Below the pieces are notes generated by a model, which was not told the origin of the DNA, searched no databases, and was given only the letters and a program-made list of their open reading frames with translations. From contig NZ_CP024901.1 of assembly GCF_003343245.1 (NCBI RefSeq), forward strand, positions 4,712,001-4,776,000: 64,000 nt of DNA, in the 5' to 3' direction. Positions 28,145 through 38,914 of this stretch are shown in pieces. A program made the position numbers and the translations under genes. Numbering within the stretch: the first letter of the stretch is position 1; the number at the start of each line of letters is the position of its first letter. This DNA comes from Photorhabdus laumondii subsp. laumondii (lineage in GTDB: Bacteria > Pseudomonadota > Gammaproteobacteria > Enterobacterales > Enterobacteriaceae).

Positions 28145-28801
28145 TTATAATGATGCACCGTAGGTCATATTAGGTACGGTAATCGCCTTTAAACTGGCGC
28201 TATCAAAAACGGACTCACCCGACATGTAACCCACTTTTAATAGCAAAGGCGGCGAGGACATGGCCGCGTAATAACAGCAATATTCCGCGCCCAAACTGCC
28301 CACACGCATAAACAGTTTATTATTCGCCATCACTTCAAAACGGTAGCGGCGGCAAGTGCGGCCATACTGACGAATGATGCTCATCAGCAAATCAGGGTTT
28401 TCAGCGACTTGTCCGTCACTGACGCGCAAAATAATCACATCCCAATCTATCGCCGGTTGTCGTTCCAATACTTCAACATGGCCGACACCTAAACGTTCAA
28501 AGATAGCGATAAATCCCGCGACACTGCCCGCCTCTCTGGCATTAATAAACGCGTATTTCACCCGTTTACGAAATAATGTCAGCGGTTCACCGTTAAAGCG
28601 CTGGATATCCCGCTGATAGGCCAACATCGGCAGTAATTCCGCCGAACAAGTTTCCGCGTCCAATTGGGCTAACGGCCATGTCAGCCAGCGGTAAATCATT
28701 AACTAGAACTCACGCACGGCCCAAAGCAGTTTGGCGGGTTCTCCCTTATCCATCCATGACGGCAAGGCCAGCCGCTTGAGTCGTTCCCTGAACTCAGACA
28801 T
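28145..28801 (-). pseudogene. Tail protein I (P2 gpI-like) with internal amber codon
   Basis: The gene starts ATG at 28801, overlapping the previous stop codon, and reads MSEFRERLKRLALPSWMDKG, ending AVREF before TAG (28706-28704). The same frame then continues LMIYRWLTWPLAQLDAETC through to the end. P2 gpI-like proteins have this PSWMDK... / WLAWA-type layout. The stop probably replaces a Trp codon. Restart at the ATG at 28699 would give a 184-residue protein missing its first 34 residues. Confidence 0.65.
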
Positions 28802-29237
28802 GCTTCACCTCAATTATCAGTGATTGCAGCCTGGGCACACTTAAATCACTCAAAATGTCACCCAATGAAAAAGTCAGTGATTCAATCTCGGCAAATTCAC
28901 GGTGTATTTCTCGCCCCAGGTTGGAAAAGGAAAATCGGGCATACGGCCAGGTTTTTTTCACGTGATATTCCCTATTTTCCCGAAAGGCGCAGCGGATCAG
29001 GTTTTCAACATCCGTTTTTAATGTTGTTACCTGTTCCTGGCTGTAGTTCGCCAAATTTGCCACAAACAGCGTGACCAATAATTCATGGTGCGTTTCGGGC
29101 ATCGGCAGACACTGCATATCATCCCCATGCCCATGATGCCCCTGATGGGTGATGTAATCGTTCACCGCCTCAATAAAGGGCTGGCTGATAACCCCAGAAT
29201 CCAGCAACAAATAGGCGTTTGCTGTTCCGGTGCCATC
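28794..29237 (-). pseudogene. C-terminal remnant of baseplate protein J (Mu gp47-like)
   Basis: The frame opens right after a TAA at 29238-29240 and begins EDGTGTANAYLLLDSGVISQ, with no proper start codon except internal TTG. It continues with PMPETHHELLVTLFVANLAN and LGREIHREFAEIESLTFSLG, and ends LIIEVKHV. The VWV..GDGTA and late beta/helix pattern is that of baseplate J proteins, which normally stand directly before gpI, as here. About two thirds of the N terminus is missing. Confidence 0.6.
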
Positions 29238-29252
29238 CTCTTAATCCCACAA

Positions 29253-29272
29253 TACTGTATATTTATACAGTA
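29253..29272. promoter_or_regulatory. Perfect LexA (SOS) box
   Basis: The 20-bp palindrome TACTGTATATTTATACAGTA has the full CTG-N10-CAG core with an AT-alternating middle. On the minus strand a TTGTTA and TATA-rich sequence overlap it, so it could repress leftward transcription into the tail genes. It sits exactly where the truncated J gene begins. Confidence 0.85.
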
Positions 29273-29321
29273 TATATAAATATAATTAACAAGTGAAGTA
29301 ATTATGTTATGAAATAGTGTG

Positions 29322-29636
29322 TTATGTGACTTCTATCATTTCTGATTCCATTTTCTTCAACATGTTCAGATAATGGCCTTTTGGGTCACGAATAATTTCA
29401 TTAGTATCAATCTTGATACCCAATTTTTCACTTAACCTACTCATTATCATTTTTGTTGTTTCAGTATGCGTTTTTTTAACTTTATGTAGATGACCGAACA
29501 TAGATAAACAATAACGCTGTCCATCTATGGTCATACTCCCCCCCTCCAGTAACGAACGTGCCAGCACATCACTCATCGCCAAACTCTGTAATTTTGCCGA
29601 TTCATGAACTCGCTGTATTTTTTCCTTCTCACTCAT
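29322..29636 (-). CDS. Hypothetical protein, 104 aa, prophage right end
   Basis: MSEKEKIQRVHESAKLQSLA..., mostly helical and charged, with the central TIDGQRYCLSMFGHLHKVKK and the end MLKKMESEMIEVT. It lies between the attachment repeat and the LexA box. There is no recognised domain; a small regulator or immunity-type protein is possible. The start ATG follows GAATGAG only weakly. Confidence 0.5.
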   Translation of the reverse strand: MSEKEKIQRVHESAKLQSLAMSDVLARSLLEGGSMTIDGQRYCLSMFGHLHKVKKTHTETTKMIMSRLSEKLGIKIDTNEIIRDPKGHYLNMLKKMESEMIEVT

Positions 29637-29770
29637 TTGATGCCAACCGTAATAGAATTCATCTAAATACAGATCACTTCCTTGACTAACCGTATTTCGT
29701 GCTTCCGTACAGTTATTGATAATTCATTGATAAATATGTATTTAATTGATTTTCTTATGGTATTCACAGG

Positions 29771-29819
29771 ATTAGAATTACTTTACCAACCAGAAGCTGC
29801 CGGCGAGCTCCACCGTTAA
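29771..29819 (+). repeat. attR-like repeat and original rnk 3' end
   Basis: 29771-29803 is identical to 20765-20797. The frame continues GELHR and TAA at 29817-29819, so this is the ancestral 3' end of rnk, cut off by integration. A hairpin (AGCCAGCCC / GGGCTGACT, 29823-29850) follows, probably the old rnk terminator. Confidence 0.8.
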
Positions 29820-29873
29820 TTCAGCCAGCCCATTTGATCCGGGCTGACTAAAGTCATCGGAAACGAGTATCTC

Positions 29874-31214
29874 TTATTGACCAGCGATACTCATTTCCGG
29901 CAGTAAGACTGAACCACACTGGATATTACTCCGCGTTTCAATATCATTCCCAATAGTGACCATATTGGCCCACATATCCTTTAGATTGCCTGCAATAGTA
30001 ATCTCGCTGACAGGATACTGAATCTCACCATTTTCTACCCAAAAACCAGCGGCACCACGGGAATAGTCGCCGGTTACTGCACTGACTCCCTGCCCCATCA
30101 GTTCAGTGACTACTAACCCAGTTCCCATCTGACGCAGTAAACCTGCAAAATCTTGACCTTGCCCTGCAATGCACCAGTTATGAATCCCTCCTGCATGGCC
30201 GGTGCTTGCCATTCCTAGCTTACGGGCAGAATAACTCGTCAGAAGCCAAGTCTGTAATATACCATCCTTGATAATATCCCGGTTGCAGGTAGAAACACCT
30301 TCACTATCAAATGGGGAAGATGCCAGCCCCGCCAGCAAGTGTGGCCGCTCTTCAATTGTCAGCCATGATGGCAGGATTTGTTTGCCCAAATGATCAAGCA
30401 GGAAAGAGGATTTCCGGTAAATACTGCTACCACTGATAGCACCAACCAAATGACCAAAAAGGCCCGTTGCAACCTCCGCAGCAAACAACACCGGTGCTTT
30501 CATAGTCGGTAATTTACGTGGCGACAAACGAGATAATGCACGACGAGCACACTCCTGCCCAACCCATTCTGGCGATTTTAAATCTTCAAAACGGCGATTA
30601 ATGGTATACGCATAGTCACGCTCCATATCGCCATCAAGTTCAGCAATCACACAACTCGACATTGAATGACGGCTGGAGCAATAACTTTGCAACATACCAT
30701 GGCTGTTACCAAACACTCTGATACCATAATGGCTGTTAAAACTACCACCTTCAGTATTGGTAATACGCTTATCGGCCTGTAATGCAGTTTGTTCCGCACG
30801 AGCAGCCAGTTCAATTGCTTTATCAGCATCCAACTCTGTTGGATGGAACAAATTAAGATCTGGCGCTTCAAATGCCAGTAGCGCTTTATCTGCCGGGCCA
30901 GCACATGGGTCCTGAGAGGTATAACGAGCGATATCAACCGCAGCCTGAACAGTGCGAGCAATAGCATCCGGGCTTAAATCTGTTGATGATGCACTACCTT
31001 TACGTTGCTGATGGTATACGGTAATCCCCAACGCACCATCACTGTTGAATTCTACATTTTCTATTTCACCAAAGCGGGTGCTGACACTAATACCCGTTGT
31101 TTTATTAACCGCAACCTCCGCAGCATCACAACCCGCTTTTGCCAGCTCTAGTGCCTGTGAAACTGCATTTTCCAGTTGTTTGCGTTGTTCCGCAATTTGA
31201 TCCGTGATTTTCAT
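29874..31214 (-). CDS. pmbA: Metalloprotease PmbA (TldE)
   Basis: A 446-residue partner of TldD; the TldD/TldE heterodimer cleaves unfolded peptides and matures microcin B17 and CcdA turnover in E. coli. The N-terminal nucleosidase-like region and the TldE C-terminal domain ([36 protein letters not shown]) are conserved. TldE lacks the HExxxH zinc motif, and it is absent here. tldD lies three genes away on the same strand. Confidence 0.95.
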   Translation of the reverse strand: MKITDQIAEQRKQLENAVSQALELAKAGCDAAEVAVNKTTGISVSTRFGEIENVEFNSDGALGITVYHQQRKGSASSTDLSPDAIARTVQAAVDIARYTSQDPCAGPADKALLAFEAPDLNLFHPTELDADKAIELAARAEQTALQADKRITNTEGGSFNSHYGIRVFGNSHGMLQSYCSSRHSMSSCVIAELDGDMERDYAYTINRRFEDLKSPEWVGQECARRALSRLSPRKLPTMKAPVLFAAEVATGLFGHLVGAISGSSIYRKSSFLLDHLGKQILPSWLTIEERPHLLAGLASSPFDSEGVSTCNRDIIKDGILQTWLLTSYSARKLGMASTGHAGGIHNWCIAGQGQDFAGLLRQMGTGLVVTELMGQGVSAVTGDYSRGAAGFWVENGEIQYPVSEITIAGNLKDMWANMVTIGNDIETRSNIQCGSVLLPEMSIAGQ

Positions 31215-31415
31215 TACTTACCCGTAATTTGATGAATAAAGGGAAAATCTGTCGGGAAAACAGGACCTTTTTATCCACACAGCCAATGCCGAGTGGTAAT
31301 CCGGCGTTTTTCCCAGTTACAATACACAATATTAGGATGTTAACACCCACCGGGCTACAGGTCATGCACCAAAAATCAACCTGCCAGCTCCGGCCTTTTT
31401 AAAAGGAAAACCACT

Positions 31416-31955
31416 ATGGCGAAGCAGCCTGAAGATTGGCTCAATGATTATCCTGCTGAAGAGGAAGAAGAAGAGATAATCTGGGTCAGTAAAAGCGAAA
31501 TTAAACGTGATGCCGAAGCATTGAAAAAGCTGGGTACAGAATTGGTTGAGCTCAGCAAAAGTGCGCTTGAACGCGTTCCGTTAGATGAAGATCTGCTGGC
31601 CGCCATTGAACTTGCACAGAAGATAAAAAGAGAGGGGCGCCGTCGCCAATTACAATTTATTGGCAAACTGCTGCGTACCCGGGATGTCGAGCCAATTACC
31701 ATTGCGCTTGATAAACTGAAAAATCGCCATAATCAGCAAATCACTCTGCTCCATAAACTGGAAGAATTACGTGATAAATTGATTGATGGCAATGACGATG
31801 TTATTGATGAGGTTGTGGCGTTATTCCCACAAACCGATCGCCAGCAATTGCGTACTTTGATCCGCAACGCCAAAAAAGAAAAGGCGGCAAATAAGCCACC
31901 TAAATCTTATCGTCAGATTTTCCAGTATCTTAAAGATATGGCTGAATCCGCTTAA
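31416..31955 (+). CDS. darP: Dual-action ribosomal maturation protein DarP (YjgA)
   Basis: A 179-residue, highly charged, helical 50S assembly factor (DUF615/YjgA). The family start with acidic stretch ([20 protein letters not shown]) and the motif [16 protein letters not shown] are present. It is divergent from pmbA, as in other enterobacteria. The intergenic 200 bp hold both promoters. Confidence 0.95.
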   Translation: MAKQPEDWLNDYPAEEEEEEIIWVSKSEIKRDAEALKKLGTELVELSKSALERVPLDEDLLAAIELAQKIKREGRRRQLQFIGKLLRTRDVEPITIALDKLKNRHNQQITLLHKLEELRDKLIDGNDDVIDEVVALFPQTDRQQLRTLIRNAKKEKAANKPPKSYRQIFQYLKDMAESA

Positions 31956-31986
31956 CGACCTAAAACCCGGAAGGTTCTAATTTCTG

Positions 31987-32256
31987 TTAGGGGAAAATAT
32001 TAAAACTAAGTTCCCCTTCCAGTTCTTCTTCTGCTTCTTCAAACAAAAGCACTAACGAGGAGAAATCACGTTCTTTCTGCTGCGTAAAATGGATGAAATT
32101 GACCTCTACAGGTAACTCAATTCCGCCTGTCACAACATCCCACAGAGCATCCAAATTACTACCAAACTCGTCTCCTAACTCAAATTGTTCAGAAAACTGC
32201 TGATAGAACATTTTCAGATCAGGGATACGGTCAAAATCAAACTCCACTTTATGCAT
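31987..32256 (-). CDS. Barstar-family RNase inhibitor
   Basis: An 89-residue acidic protein with the barstar pattern: an N-terminal strand (KVEFDFDRIP), FGSNLDALWDVVTGGIELP (the barnase-contact helix and loop) and an acidic C-terminal helix (VLLFEEAEEELEG). The adjacent gene, 4 nt upstream in the operon, encodes a barnase-like RNase, so this is the cognate cytoplasmic inhibitor. E. coli has the lone relative YhcO. Confidence 0.92.
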   Translation of the reverse strand: MHKVEFDFDRIPDLKMFYQQFSEQFELGDEFGSNLDALWDVVTGGIELPVEVNFIHFTQQKERDFSSLVLLFEEAEEELEGELSFNIFP

Positions 32257-32260
32257 AGAA

Positions 32261-32725
32261 TTACTCCATTAAGGTAAAACTTCTGTAATGATCCAACGTC
32301 AGATAAATCAGACCATCAGATGAATAAAGCAATCTGTCACTCCCTCGGTGCCCACAACGGTAGTTAACATCTGCTTCAAACCACTGACGTTTCGGTTTCA
32401 TTGGTAGCTTTTTTTCACGATTAGTAAATTTGTCACCACCAATTGCTCTACCCGGCAGAACTTGACATAAATTTCCCTGTTTTGCATTCCAGCCAAGATC
32501 GCGGGCCTGCTTCTTAGTAATATAAATATCGGGCAATTTATTATTCTGTCGTAAGTAAGCCACCACATTATTCTGTTCAGTTAGCCCTTCAATCCGTTGT
32601 ATTGCTGAGGTACTCCTACCTGTTTCTGGCTCCTGCAACAGTGTCTTATCAACACCTTTAGCAAAAGTACCACAAGTCACAGCCAAAACAGTCAGTAACA
32701 CACCTGCTAGCCAAGTCTTCTTCAT
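32261..32725 (-). CDS. Secreted barnase-like guanyl-preferring ribonuclease
   Basis: 154 residues with a signal peptide (WLAGVLLTVLAVTCGTFAKG). The mature C-terminal 110 residues align with barnase throughout: LPDIYITKKQARDLGW, GRAIGGDKFTNREKKLP, the catalytic Glu in FEADVNYR, Arg in SDRLLYSSDG and His in LDHYRSFT. All three catalytic residues are present, so it should be active. Two extra Cys (GNLCQV and NYRCGH) may form a disulfide after export. It lies 42 nt downstream of tldD and is paired with the barstar gene. Confidence 0.93.
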   Translation of the reverse strand: MKKTWLAGVLLTVLAVTCGTFAKGVDKTLLQEPETGRSTSAIQRIEGLTEQNNVVAYLRQNNKLPDIYITKKQARDLGWNAKQGNLCQVLPGRAIGGDKFTNREKKLPMKPKRQWFEADVNYRCGHRGSDRLLYSSDGLIYLTLDHYRSFTLME

Positions 32726-32767
32726 GACTATCCTTATAATGATCTATCTCAGATAAACAGCCAAAAA

Positions 32768-34213
32768 TCAGGCTGTTCCTCCAACGGTCAAGTTGTCCAG
32801 TTTCAAAGTAGGCTGACCAACACCAACAGGTACGCTCTGGCCCTCTTTGCCACAAACCCCGACACCTTTATCTAGATCAAGATCGTTTCCTACCATAGAG
32901 ATCTGCTGCATCGCCTCAATACCGGAACCGATAAGAGTTGCACCTTTCACTGGTTTGGTAATTTTACCGTTCTCAATCAGATAAGCCTCCGATGTCGAGA
33001 ACACGAATTTACCGGAAGTGATATCCACTTGACCACCACCAAAATTTGGCGCATATAAACCATTTTCTACACTACTTATGATCTCTTCTGGCGTGGAATG
33101 ACCCGCCAGCAAATAGGTATTAGTCATACGAGGCATTGGCAAATGGGCATAAGATTCACGGCGACCATTGCCAGTCGGCGCGACCCCCATCAGACGTGCA
33201 TTCATTTTGTCCTGCATGTAACCTTTCAGAATGCCATTTTCAATCAATACATTGTATTGTCCAGGAACGCCTTCATCATCAATTGCCAATGACCCACGGC
33301 GACCTTTTATCGTGGCATCATCAACCACAGTACAGAGTTCTGACGCGACCTTCTCACCAATCTGACCAGAAAACACCGAAGTACCACGGCGGTTAAAATC
33401 ACCTTCCAGCCCATGACCAACAGCTTCATGCAGCAATACTCCCGGCCAACCAGCCCCTAGAACAACCGGCATAGTACCAGCAGGTGCAGCAACAGCGGAA
33501 AGATTCACCAGTGCCATACGAACAGCTTCACGGGCAAATTGTTCTGCACGGATCTGACCACTAGCCACTTCCAGAAAATATTCATAACCGTAACGGCCAC
33601 CACCACCGCTGGTGCCGTGTTCACGTTTGCCGTTATCTTCCACCAGTACCGTGACAGATAAGCGAACGAGAGGACGAATATCAGCAGCCAAGGTCCCATC
33701 GGTTGCCGCAACCAACACCCGTTCATAGATCCCTGTCAGGCTAGCATTGACTTCCTGTACTCTCGGATCTTCAGCACGAGCCACCTGATCCACACGCTGC
33801 AATAATGCGATCTTTTCTTCACGGGAAAAACTTTGCAGCGGATCAATTGCTGCATAAAGCTGAGAATAGGTCACTTCGCCAAAGGTATGAACTTTACCAT
33901 TCCCATTTTCATGGACGATGCTACGGGCAGCCTGTGCACTTTGTTGCAGCGCATTCAACGTGATCTGGTCTGCATAAGCAAAACCCGTTTTTTCACCACT
34001 GATTGCCCTAACGCCAACCCCCTGATCAATATTATAGGAACCATCCTTAATAATCCGATCTTCCAACACCCAAGATTCATGGTAACTGGACTGAAAATAG
34101 AGATCGGCATAATCCAGTCGACGTTCAGCCAGTTGACCGAGTACTGAAAACAGATCTTGATGGCTTAATTTATTTGCAGCCAGTAAGTGTTCACTGACAG
34201 AAGTTAAACTCAT
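32768..34213 (-). CDS. tldD: Metalloprotease TldD
   Basis: A 481-residue catalytic subunit of TldD/TldE. The zinc motif is [11 protein letters not shown] (HExxxH), inside [20 protein letters not shown]. The conserved [20 protein letters not shown] and the end [16 protein letters not shown] are present. It is followed by the RNase/inhibitor pair on the same strand and preceded by the nitrilase gene at 5 nt, making yhdP-nit-tldD a likely operon. Confidence 0.96.
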   Translation of the reverse strand: MSLTSVSEHLLAANKLSHQDLFSVLGQLAERRLDYADLYFQSSYHESWVLEDRIIKDGSYNIDQGVGVRAISGEKTGFAYADQITLNALQQSAQAARSIVHENGNGKVHTFGEVTYSQLYAAIDPLQSFSREEKIALLQRVDQVARAEDPRVQEVNASLTGIYERVLVAATDGTLAADIRPLVRLSVTVLVEDNGKREHGTSGGGGRYGYEYFLEVASGQIRAEQFAREAVRMALVNLSAVAAPAGTMPVVLGAGWPGVLLHEAVGHGLEGDFNRRGTSVFSGQIGEKVASELCTVVDDATIKGRRGSLAIDDEGVPGQYNVLIENGILKGYMQDKMNARLMGVAPTGNGRRESYAHLPMPRMTNTYLLAGHSTPEEIISSVENGLYAPNFGGGQVDITSGKFVFSTSEAYLIENGKITKPVKGATLIGSGIEAMQQISMVGNDLDLDKGVGVCGKEGQSVPVGVGQPTLKLDNLTVGGTA

Positions 34214-34218
34214 AATTG

Positions 34219-35076
34219 CTACTCTTTAATTTGCGGTATTTTTTCAATCAAGGAAGTCAACTGCGGCCGGAAGCGGTTATGTTTCACCACTTTCATCTGC
34301 TCACGCATAATCTTCAAGCTATCTGCCCTGACATTCAGTTGTAGTGCACTGACTGCATCGGGATTTTTCTTAATCACTTTCCCCCAGCCATCCACTGCCA
34401 TTGAGTGACCCCACGTCTGACGGGTTCCATGTACACCAACCTGAGCCGGCGCTAACAGAATACACTGGTTCTCAATAGCGCGAGCTCGTAACAGTGGCTC
34501 CCAGTGTGCTTTTCCTGTTAAGCGGGTAAATGCCGCAGGAACAGATATCAACTCAGCGCCTTGCTCACGTAGCGCCTGAAATAACCCTGGGAAGCGCAGA
34601 TCATAACATATGGTCATTCCGAGACGACCAACAGGTGTATCTACAACGGTAATATGTTCCCCACGCTGGAAAACAGATGATTCATTATATGATCCATGTT
34701 CATCATTAATATTGACATCAAACATATGGATTTTGTCGTAACGGGCGCAAATCTTACCCTGATCATCAAACAACAGACTACTACTGGTAAGTCGTTCAGG
34801 ATTTTCACGACTGATAAGCGGCATAGAACCGATTAATAACCAAACACCATAACGGCGAGCAATCTCACTGACAGCTTGCTGCAAAGGCCCATGCCCCTGC
34901 TGTTCTGCATGCCTACGATAGCTATCAGCATTAGCAAACAACAATGCATTTTCCGGGGTCATGACAAACTTGATAGTATCCGGCAACTGCTTAATTTGTT
35001 GTTCAATTTGCGCCAAATTATGTTTGATATTCTCACCGCTACATAACTGCAAGAGTGCAACATTAACGTTTCTCAT
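34219..35076 (-). CDS. Nitrilase-family amidase (NIT1-like)
   Basis: A 285-residue carbon-nitrogen hydrolase. The triad is visible: Glu in MTPENALLF, Lys in YDKIHMFDV and Cys in [11 protein letters not shown]. The motif KIHMFDVNI is typical of the NIT1/deaminated glutathione amidase branch, which clears deaminated glutathione; the assignment to that activity is by family. It overlaps the yhdP stop by ATGA and precedes tldD. Confidence 0.88.
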   Translation of the reverse strand: MRNVNVALLQLCSGENIKHNLAQIEQQIKQLPDTIKFVMTPENALLFANADSYRRHAEQQGHGPLQQAVSEIARRYGVWLLIGSMPLISRENPERLTSSSLLFDDQGKICARYDKIHMFDVNINDEHGSYNESSVFQRGEHITVVDTPVGRLGMTICYDLRFPGLFQALREQGAELISVPAAFTRLTGKAHWEPLLRARAIENQCILLAPAQVGVHGTRQTWGHSMAVDGWGKVIKKNPDAVSALQLNVRADSLKIMREQMKVVKHNRFRPQLTSLIEKIPQIKE

Positions 35077-38000
35077 GTTCCTCTATTCTCCTTAAGCTGA
35101 CGCAGAACTTCATCAATTTTCGGTTGTTCAAGATTACCAGTAATCCGGTAACGAATAACGGATATCTTATTCCATAACGGCCCCAAAACCTTGGTCGCTG
35201 CGAATAATGCAGCACCTGCCATCGGATTGATGACAAAAGCCGTCGCTACTCCCACAGTAGCAGAAATCTCCGGCGTGACGATGGCTTCTATATTGATCTG
35301 TTGGCGAACAAGATCGATCTCACCTTTCGTTATTACATCCGCAATCAACCCATCGACTCGTAAATTTTCAGTCTTGAGTATCCCATTTTTTACTGAAACA
35401 TCACCACGAATTGAATCAAATTCAAAATCCTGGCTAAAGGTATCGCTGAAATCGAGCTGTAATTTACGTAACAAAGCATCAAAACTGACTAATTTTAGTA
35501 ATTGGCTAGCACTTCCCCCACCCAATTTTTCAATAGCACCTTTGCCTAAGTCACTCTTAAGATTGCCATTCAGCGTCTGAAAATTGGGTTTCCACGGTGT
35601 ATCCCACCAATTAAAATCAAAACCGAAGGTAAACGGTGAATTAACAATCGGTACAACTATACCAAGGTAAGATGCCATCTCATCAAACTTTTCACCAGAA
35701 AATTGCCCCATAATACGAGTATTATTCCCTACAGCCCCTTCTTGCCAACGACCTGCCAAAGTTAATTTACTGACACTGTTTTCTACTATTCCATCTCTTA
35801 ATACCAGCGAATTACCTTCTGGAATCAGGGAGCCAGACACCTTCCCAAGTTTCAATCCCATAATCCAACATTCAGAACAGATGATGTCTAATGAAGGCCA
35901 TTGGTTCAACGAATAACGCAGAGTTGTGCCTGTCTGAGATTGCTTAGGTAAATCCGATTCAGCTTGCTGAGAGCTATGTTGCAGAGGACTATAGTACAGA
36001 TGGCTCAAATTCATTTGCCAAGAGCCACTATTACGGATATTAAGTTTACCGTTGATTTCCCGACTATTAGCCGTGATCTGCGTTCCCCAAAGCTGTTTTT
36101 CCACATCCAACGATAACTGATTCCAACGTTGTCCCCCCGCATCCAATGATGGAAGTGATATATGCAGATGCTGTGGCAACATTGACATACCTGCCAATGA
36201 AGAACCAGAAGTCAGAGGCGCAATCAACCCTAACCACTCTTCCCCCTCAACTGCCGGAAGATTCAATTCCAATAGGGATTTTTCAGGCAATTCAGGAATT
36301 TTATCGCTGCCTTGTAAAATTCCACGTGACAGTTGAGTGCTTTTCCCTGCCAGACGCCATTGAGTATTAAATGCATACTGTTTATCCAAAGTGCCTTTTA
36401 CTTGCAACTGCTCCATATCACCATCAGCCAGAATATGAAGAGCACGCGGTTCATCCGCTTTCAGGACAGATAAATAACTATCCACTTGTGATAAATCAAC
36501 GTCGATTTTCATATCATATTGAGGCTTGCCCTGAAACGGCAAACTGACACCGACCTTCCCTTCCCAATCAACAGAGCCAGAAAACGCTTTAGCAATCGCT
36601 GGTGAAAATTTAGATAATTTTGCCACAGCCCAACGCGCATTCAGACCAACATCGACTCGGTAGTTTTTGGGTAAACTTTTAGTAGAAAAATCAACTGTAA
36701 CAGGCTGCCCAAGCCATTGGGCCGATAATTTTCCGCTTTGTAAATTACCATTATCAAAGCGAAACCGGCCACTCACATTTTTCATTTCGCTATCTAGAGG
36801 CTTAATCAACAAGTGATTATTTTTTAAAGTCACCTCGCCACGGGCATCCACATTGCCACCATTGAGTGGAATATCCAAATGCAAATTACCCGCAATCTGA
36901 CCACCAACCTGCAATATATCCAGCGTTTCACCAACAGAATTTGCTAACGGGCTACGGGTAAAATATTCATGAATATCTTTGCCATCTCCCAAAAGATCAG
37001 CGTCGATTAATAATTTCTTGCTACGATAATTAGGAATTACTGCTGAAAGATTACTCGCTTTCACTTCACCAAGTGCCGTTTGCGGAGCAAACATCCATAG
37101 ACCGTTATTCTGGAAATTAAGATCAATATTGAAATCCAGCAGTGCCGGCCAGTTTGGTTGGTACTGAAAAGTCGCATGACGCAATGGAGCAAAAACTTGA
37201 AACTGGCCATTATTCTTTGCAAATGGGAAATCTTTTGGATTGCCTTGAAAAACAAAAGTCGCGTTTTCTATCTGCCCTTTAATAATTGAAGCTGTTAGAT
37301 AGTCAGTCAGTGGTGTCCCCATCAAAGGTTCTGGAAAATATCTCCAGGCATCACCTGCGTCATAAACCCGTACTCCCGCCAGAATACTTAGCGCCGGAGG
37401 CTGTTCTTTAGGCTGTTGATAACGAAAATCACCATTGACCCACAATGATTTCGCCTGCAAATCCAATCCTTGACTCCAAAGTTGTAAACCTCGCCTACCT
37501 TGCCGCCAGAGTATTTCGCCATGACTTTGGGATATCTCAAACGGTGCCAGAAACATATCTCGATAATCAACGACACTATTCTTCAATGTAAAACTCAGTT
37601 TGCCTTGCCGCAAGCTGCCATTAAAAGCACCAGAAAAATTATCAATAGAAGGCAATTCCTGCCAACGCTGCCAACTGACATTCTGCCATTGCATACTGAT
37701 TCGGGAATCATCTGCCATTTTAGGTGTAATATCGAGGGCAAGATACTTTACCAATCCTTGTGGCTGACGATGCTGCCAATCCTTCACAATATCAGGGGTC
37801 AAAAAAGAAAAAGTCGGTAAAATGCTACTTAGCCGTTCAAGTTGAATGTTTTTTGCCCGGACACGCCAATGATCATGACCATCAACTCTCTTGGCTTCCG
37901 GCAAATAGAGCACAGATACTTTTCCTGACGGCCATTGCTGACCATCAGTGATTAAATTTGCCAATTCAGGTGCATCAAACAACCAACCACCATCTTGGCG

Positions 38001-38888
38001 ACGCATCCGTAACACCAGATCACTGACAGAAAGGTTGTGGGATTTGTTAGCAACTTTCCAATTAGCTTTTCCCTGACGGAGTTGCAGTTGACCACCATCA
38101 ATCCGACCATCTTTCAGCATAATCCAACTAGACAAACTAAACTCAGCATCCTTCAGCCCAGTATTATCCTGCAACCAATGGCTTAACCACGGATGAACAT
38201 CAACATTATCTGCCTGTAAATAAATAGTACCGTTATCCAATACGCCATTAGTGTCATGCAAATCAAATTTAACTTGTATATCCCCATGCTGATTATTGAT
38301 CGAAGAGAGGCTAATTTTCCCTTGAGCTCGGTGACGATTATCTTTATTCAGCCAGGTTAATTGTGGTAATAGAAGATCAGCCCGTTCACCAGAAGGAGTA
38401 AGGAAAGTAAAACGGCTATCTTGCAGATTAAAATGATCAAACTGCTCCAGAAACAGATCAGAAAATAGATCCGATTGGGAAAACATATTACCGTTTTGAT
38501 CATTAAACAGCGGTTGATAGTAATCTACTTGTAACTGATAAAAAGTAAGATCGCGGAAATTCCAACGCATTCTTAGTAAAGATAACCAGATATCCAATGC
38601 AACCGTGATCTTTTTGGCTTTCACATCTGCATTTGCGGTTTTTACACTGATATCACGTAATTCAAAAACAGGCCCGAAAGATTCCCATTCTCCCGCAATA
38701 TATCCAGCATCAATAGGTACACCAATAATTGACTCAATTTTAGCGAATAATTGTGGGCGGTAATCATTAATATGTGGCAGGATAAAACGTAATCCACTAA
38801 CAAGCAAAGCCACAATGATAATGACTATTGCGGCTGTCGCTAATAATACTCCCGGCAGTCGCCTCACACGCATCTCCTTGGTTACCAA
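35073..38888 (-). CDS. yhdP: AsmA-like envelope lipid transport protein YhdP
   Basis: A 1271-residue inner-membrane-anchored periplasmic protein of the AsmA/TamB bridge-like group. In E. coli, YhdP with TamB and YdbH moves phospholipid to the outer membrane. One N-terminal membrane helix (LLATAAIVIIIVALLVSGL) is followed by a long beta-rich periplasmic part. The C-terminal region includes PEISATVGVATAFVINPMAG and ends [15 protein letters not shown]. It has the usual length. It lies 26 nt after rng. Confidence 0.95.
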   Translation of the reverse strand: MVTKEMRVRRLPGVLLATAAIVIIIVALLVSGLRFILPHINDYRPQLFAKIESIIGVPIDAGYIAGEWESFGPVFELRDISVKTANADVKAKKITVALDIWLSLLRMRWNFRDLTFYQLQVDYYQPLFNDQNGNMFSQSDLFSDLFLEQFDHFNLQDSRFTFLTPSGERADLLLPQLTWLNKDNRHRAQGKISLSSINNQHGDIQVKFDLHDTNGVLDNGTIYLQADNVDVHPWLSHWLQDNTGLKDAEFSLSSWIMLKDGRIDGGQLQLRQGKANWKVANKSHNLSVSDLVLRMRRQDGGWLFDAPELANLITDGQQWPSGKVSVLYLPEAKRVDGHDHWRVRAKNIQLERLSSILPTFSFLTPDIVKDWQHRQPQGLVKYLALDITPKMADDSRISMQWQNVSWQRWQELPSIDNFSGAFNGSLRQGKLSFTLKNSVVDYRDMFLAPFEISQSHGEILWRQGRRGLQLWSQGLDLQAKSLWVNGDFRYQQPKEQPPALSILAGVRVYDAGDAWRYFPEPLMGTPLTDYLTASIIKGQIENATFVFQGNPKDFPFAKNNGQFQVFAPLRHATFQYQPNWPALLDFNIDLNFQNNGLWMFAPQTALGEVKASNLSAVIPNYRSKKLLIDADLLGDGKDIHEYFTRSPLANSVGETLDILQVGGQIAGNLHLDIPLNGGNVDARGEVTLKNNHLLIKPLDSEMKNVSGRFRFDNGNLQSGKLSAQWLGQPVTVDFSTKSLPKNYRVDVGLNARWAVAKLSKFSPAIAKAFSGSVDWEGKVGVSLPFQGKPQYDMKIDVDLSQVDSYLSVLKADEPRALHILADGDMEQLQVKGTLDKQYAFNTQWRLAGKSTQLSRGILQGSDKIPELPEKSLLELNLPAVEGEEWLGLIAPLTSGSSLAGMSMLPQHLHISLPSLDAGGQRWNQLSLDVEKQLWGTQITANSREINGKLNIRNSGSWQMNLSHLYYSPLQHSSQQAESDLPKQSQTGTTLRYSLNQWPSLDIICSECWIMGLKLGKVSGSLIPEGNSLVLRDGIVENSVSKLTLAGRWQEGAVGNNTRIMGQFSGEKFDEMASYLGIVVPIVNSPFTFGFDFNWWDTPWKPNFQTLNGNLKSDLGKGAIEKLGGGSASQLLKLVSFDALLRKLQLDFSDTFSQDFEFDSIRGDVSVKNGILKTENLRVDGLIADVITKGEIDLVRQQINIEAIVTPEISATVGVATAFVINPMAGAALFAATKVLGPLWNKISVIRYRITGNLEQPKIDEVLRQLKENRGT

Positions 38889-38914
38889 TGCTGTTATGTC
38901 AGCAAATCAGATGG

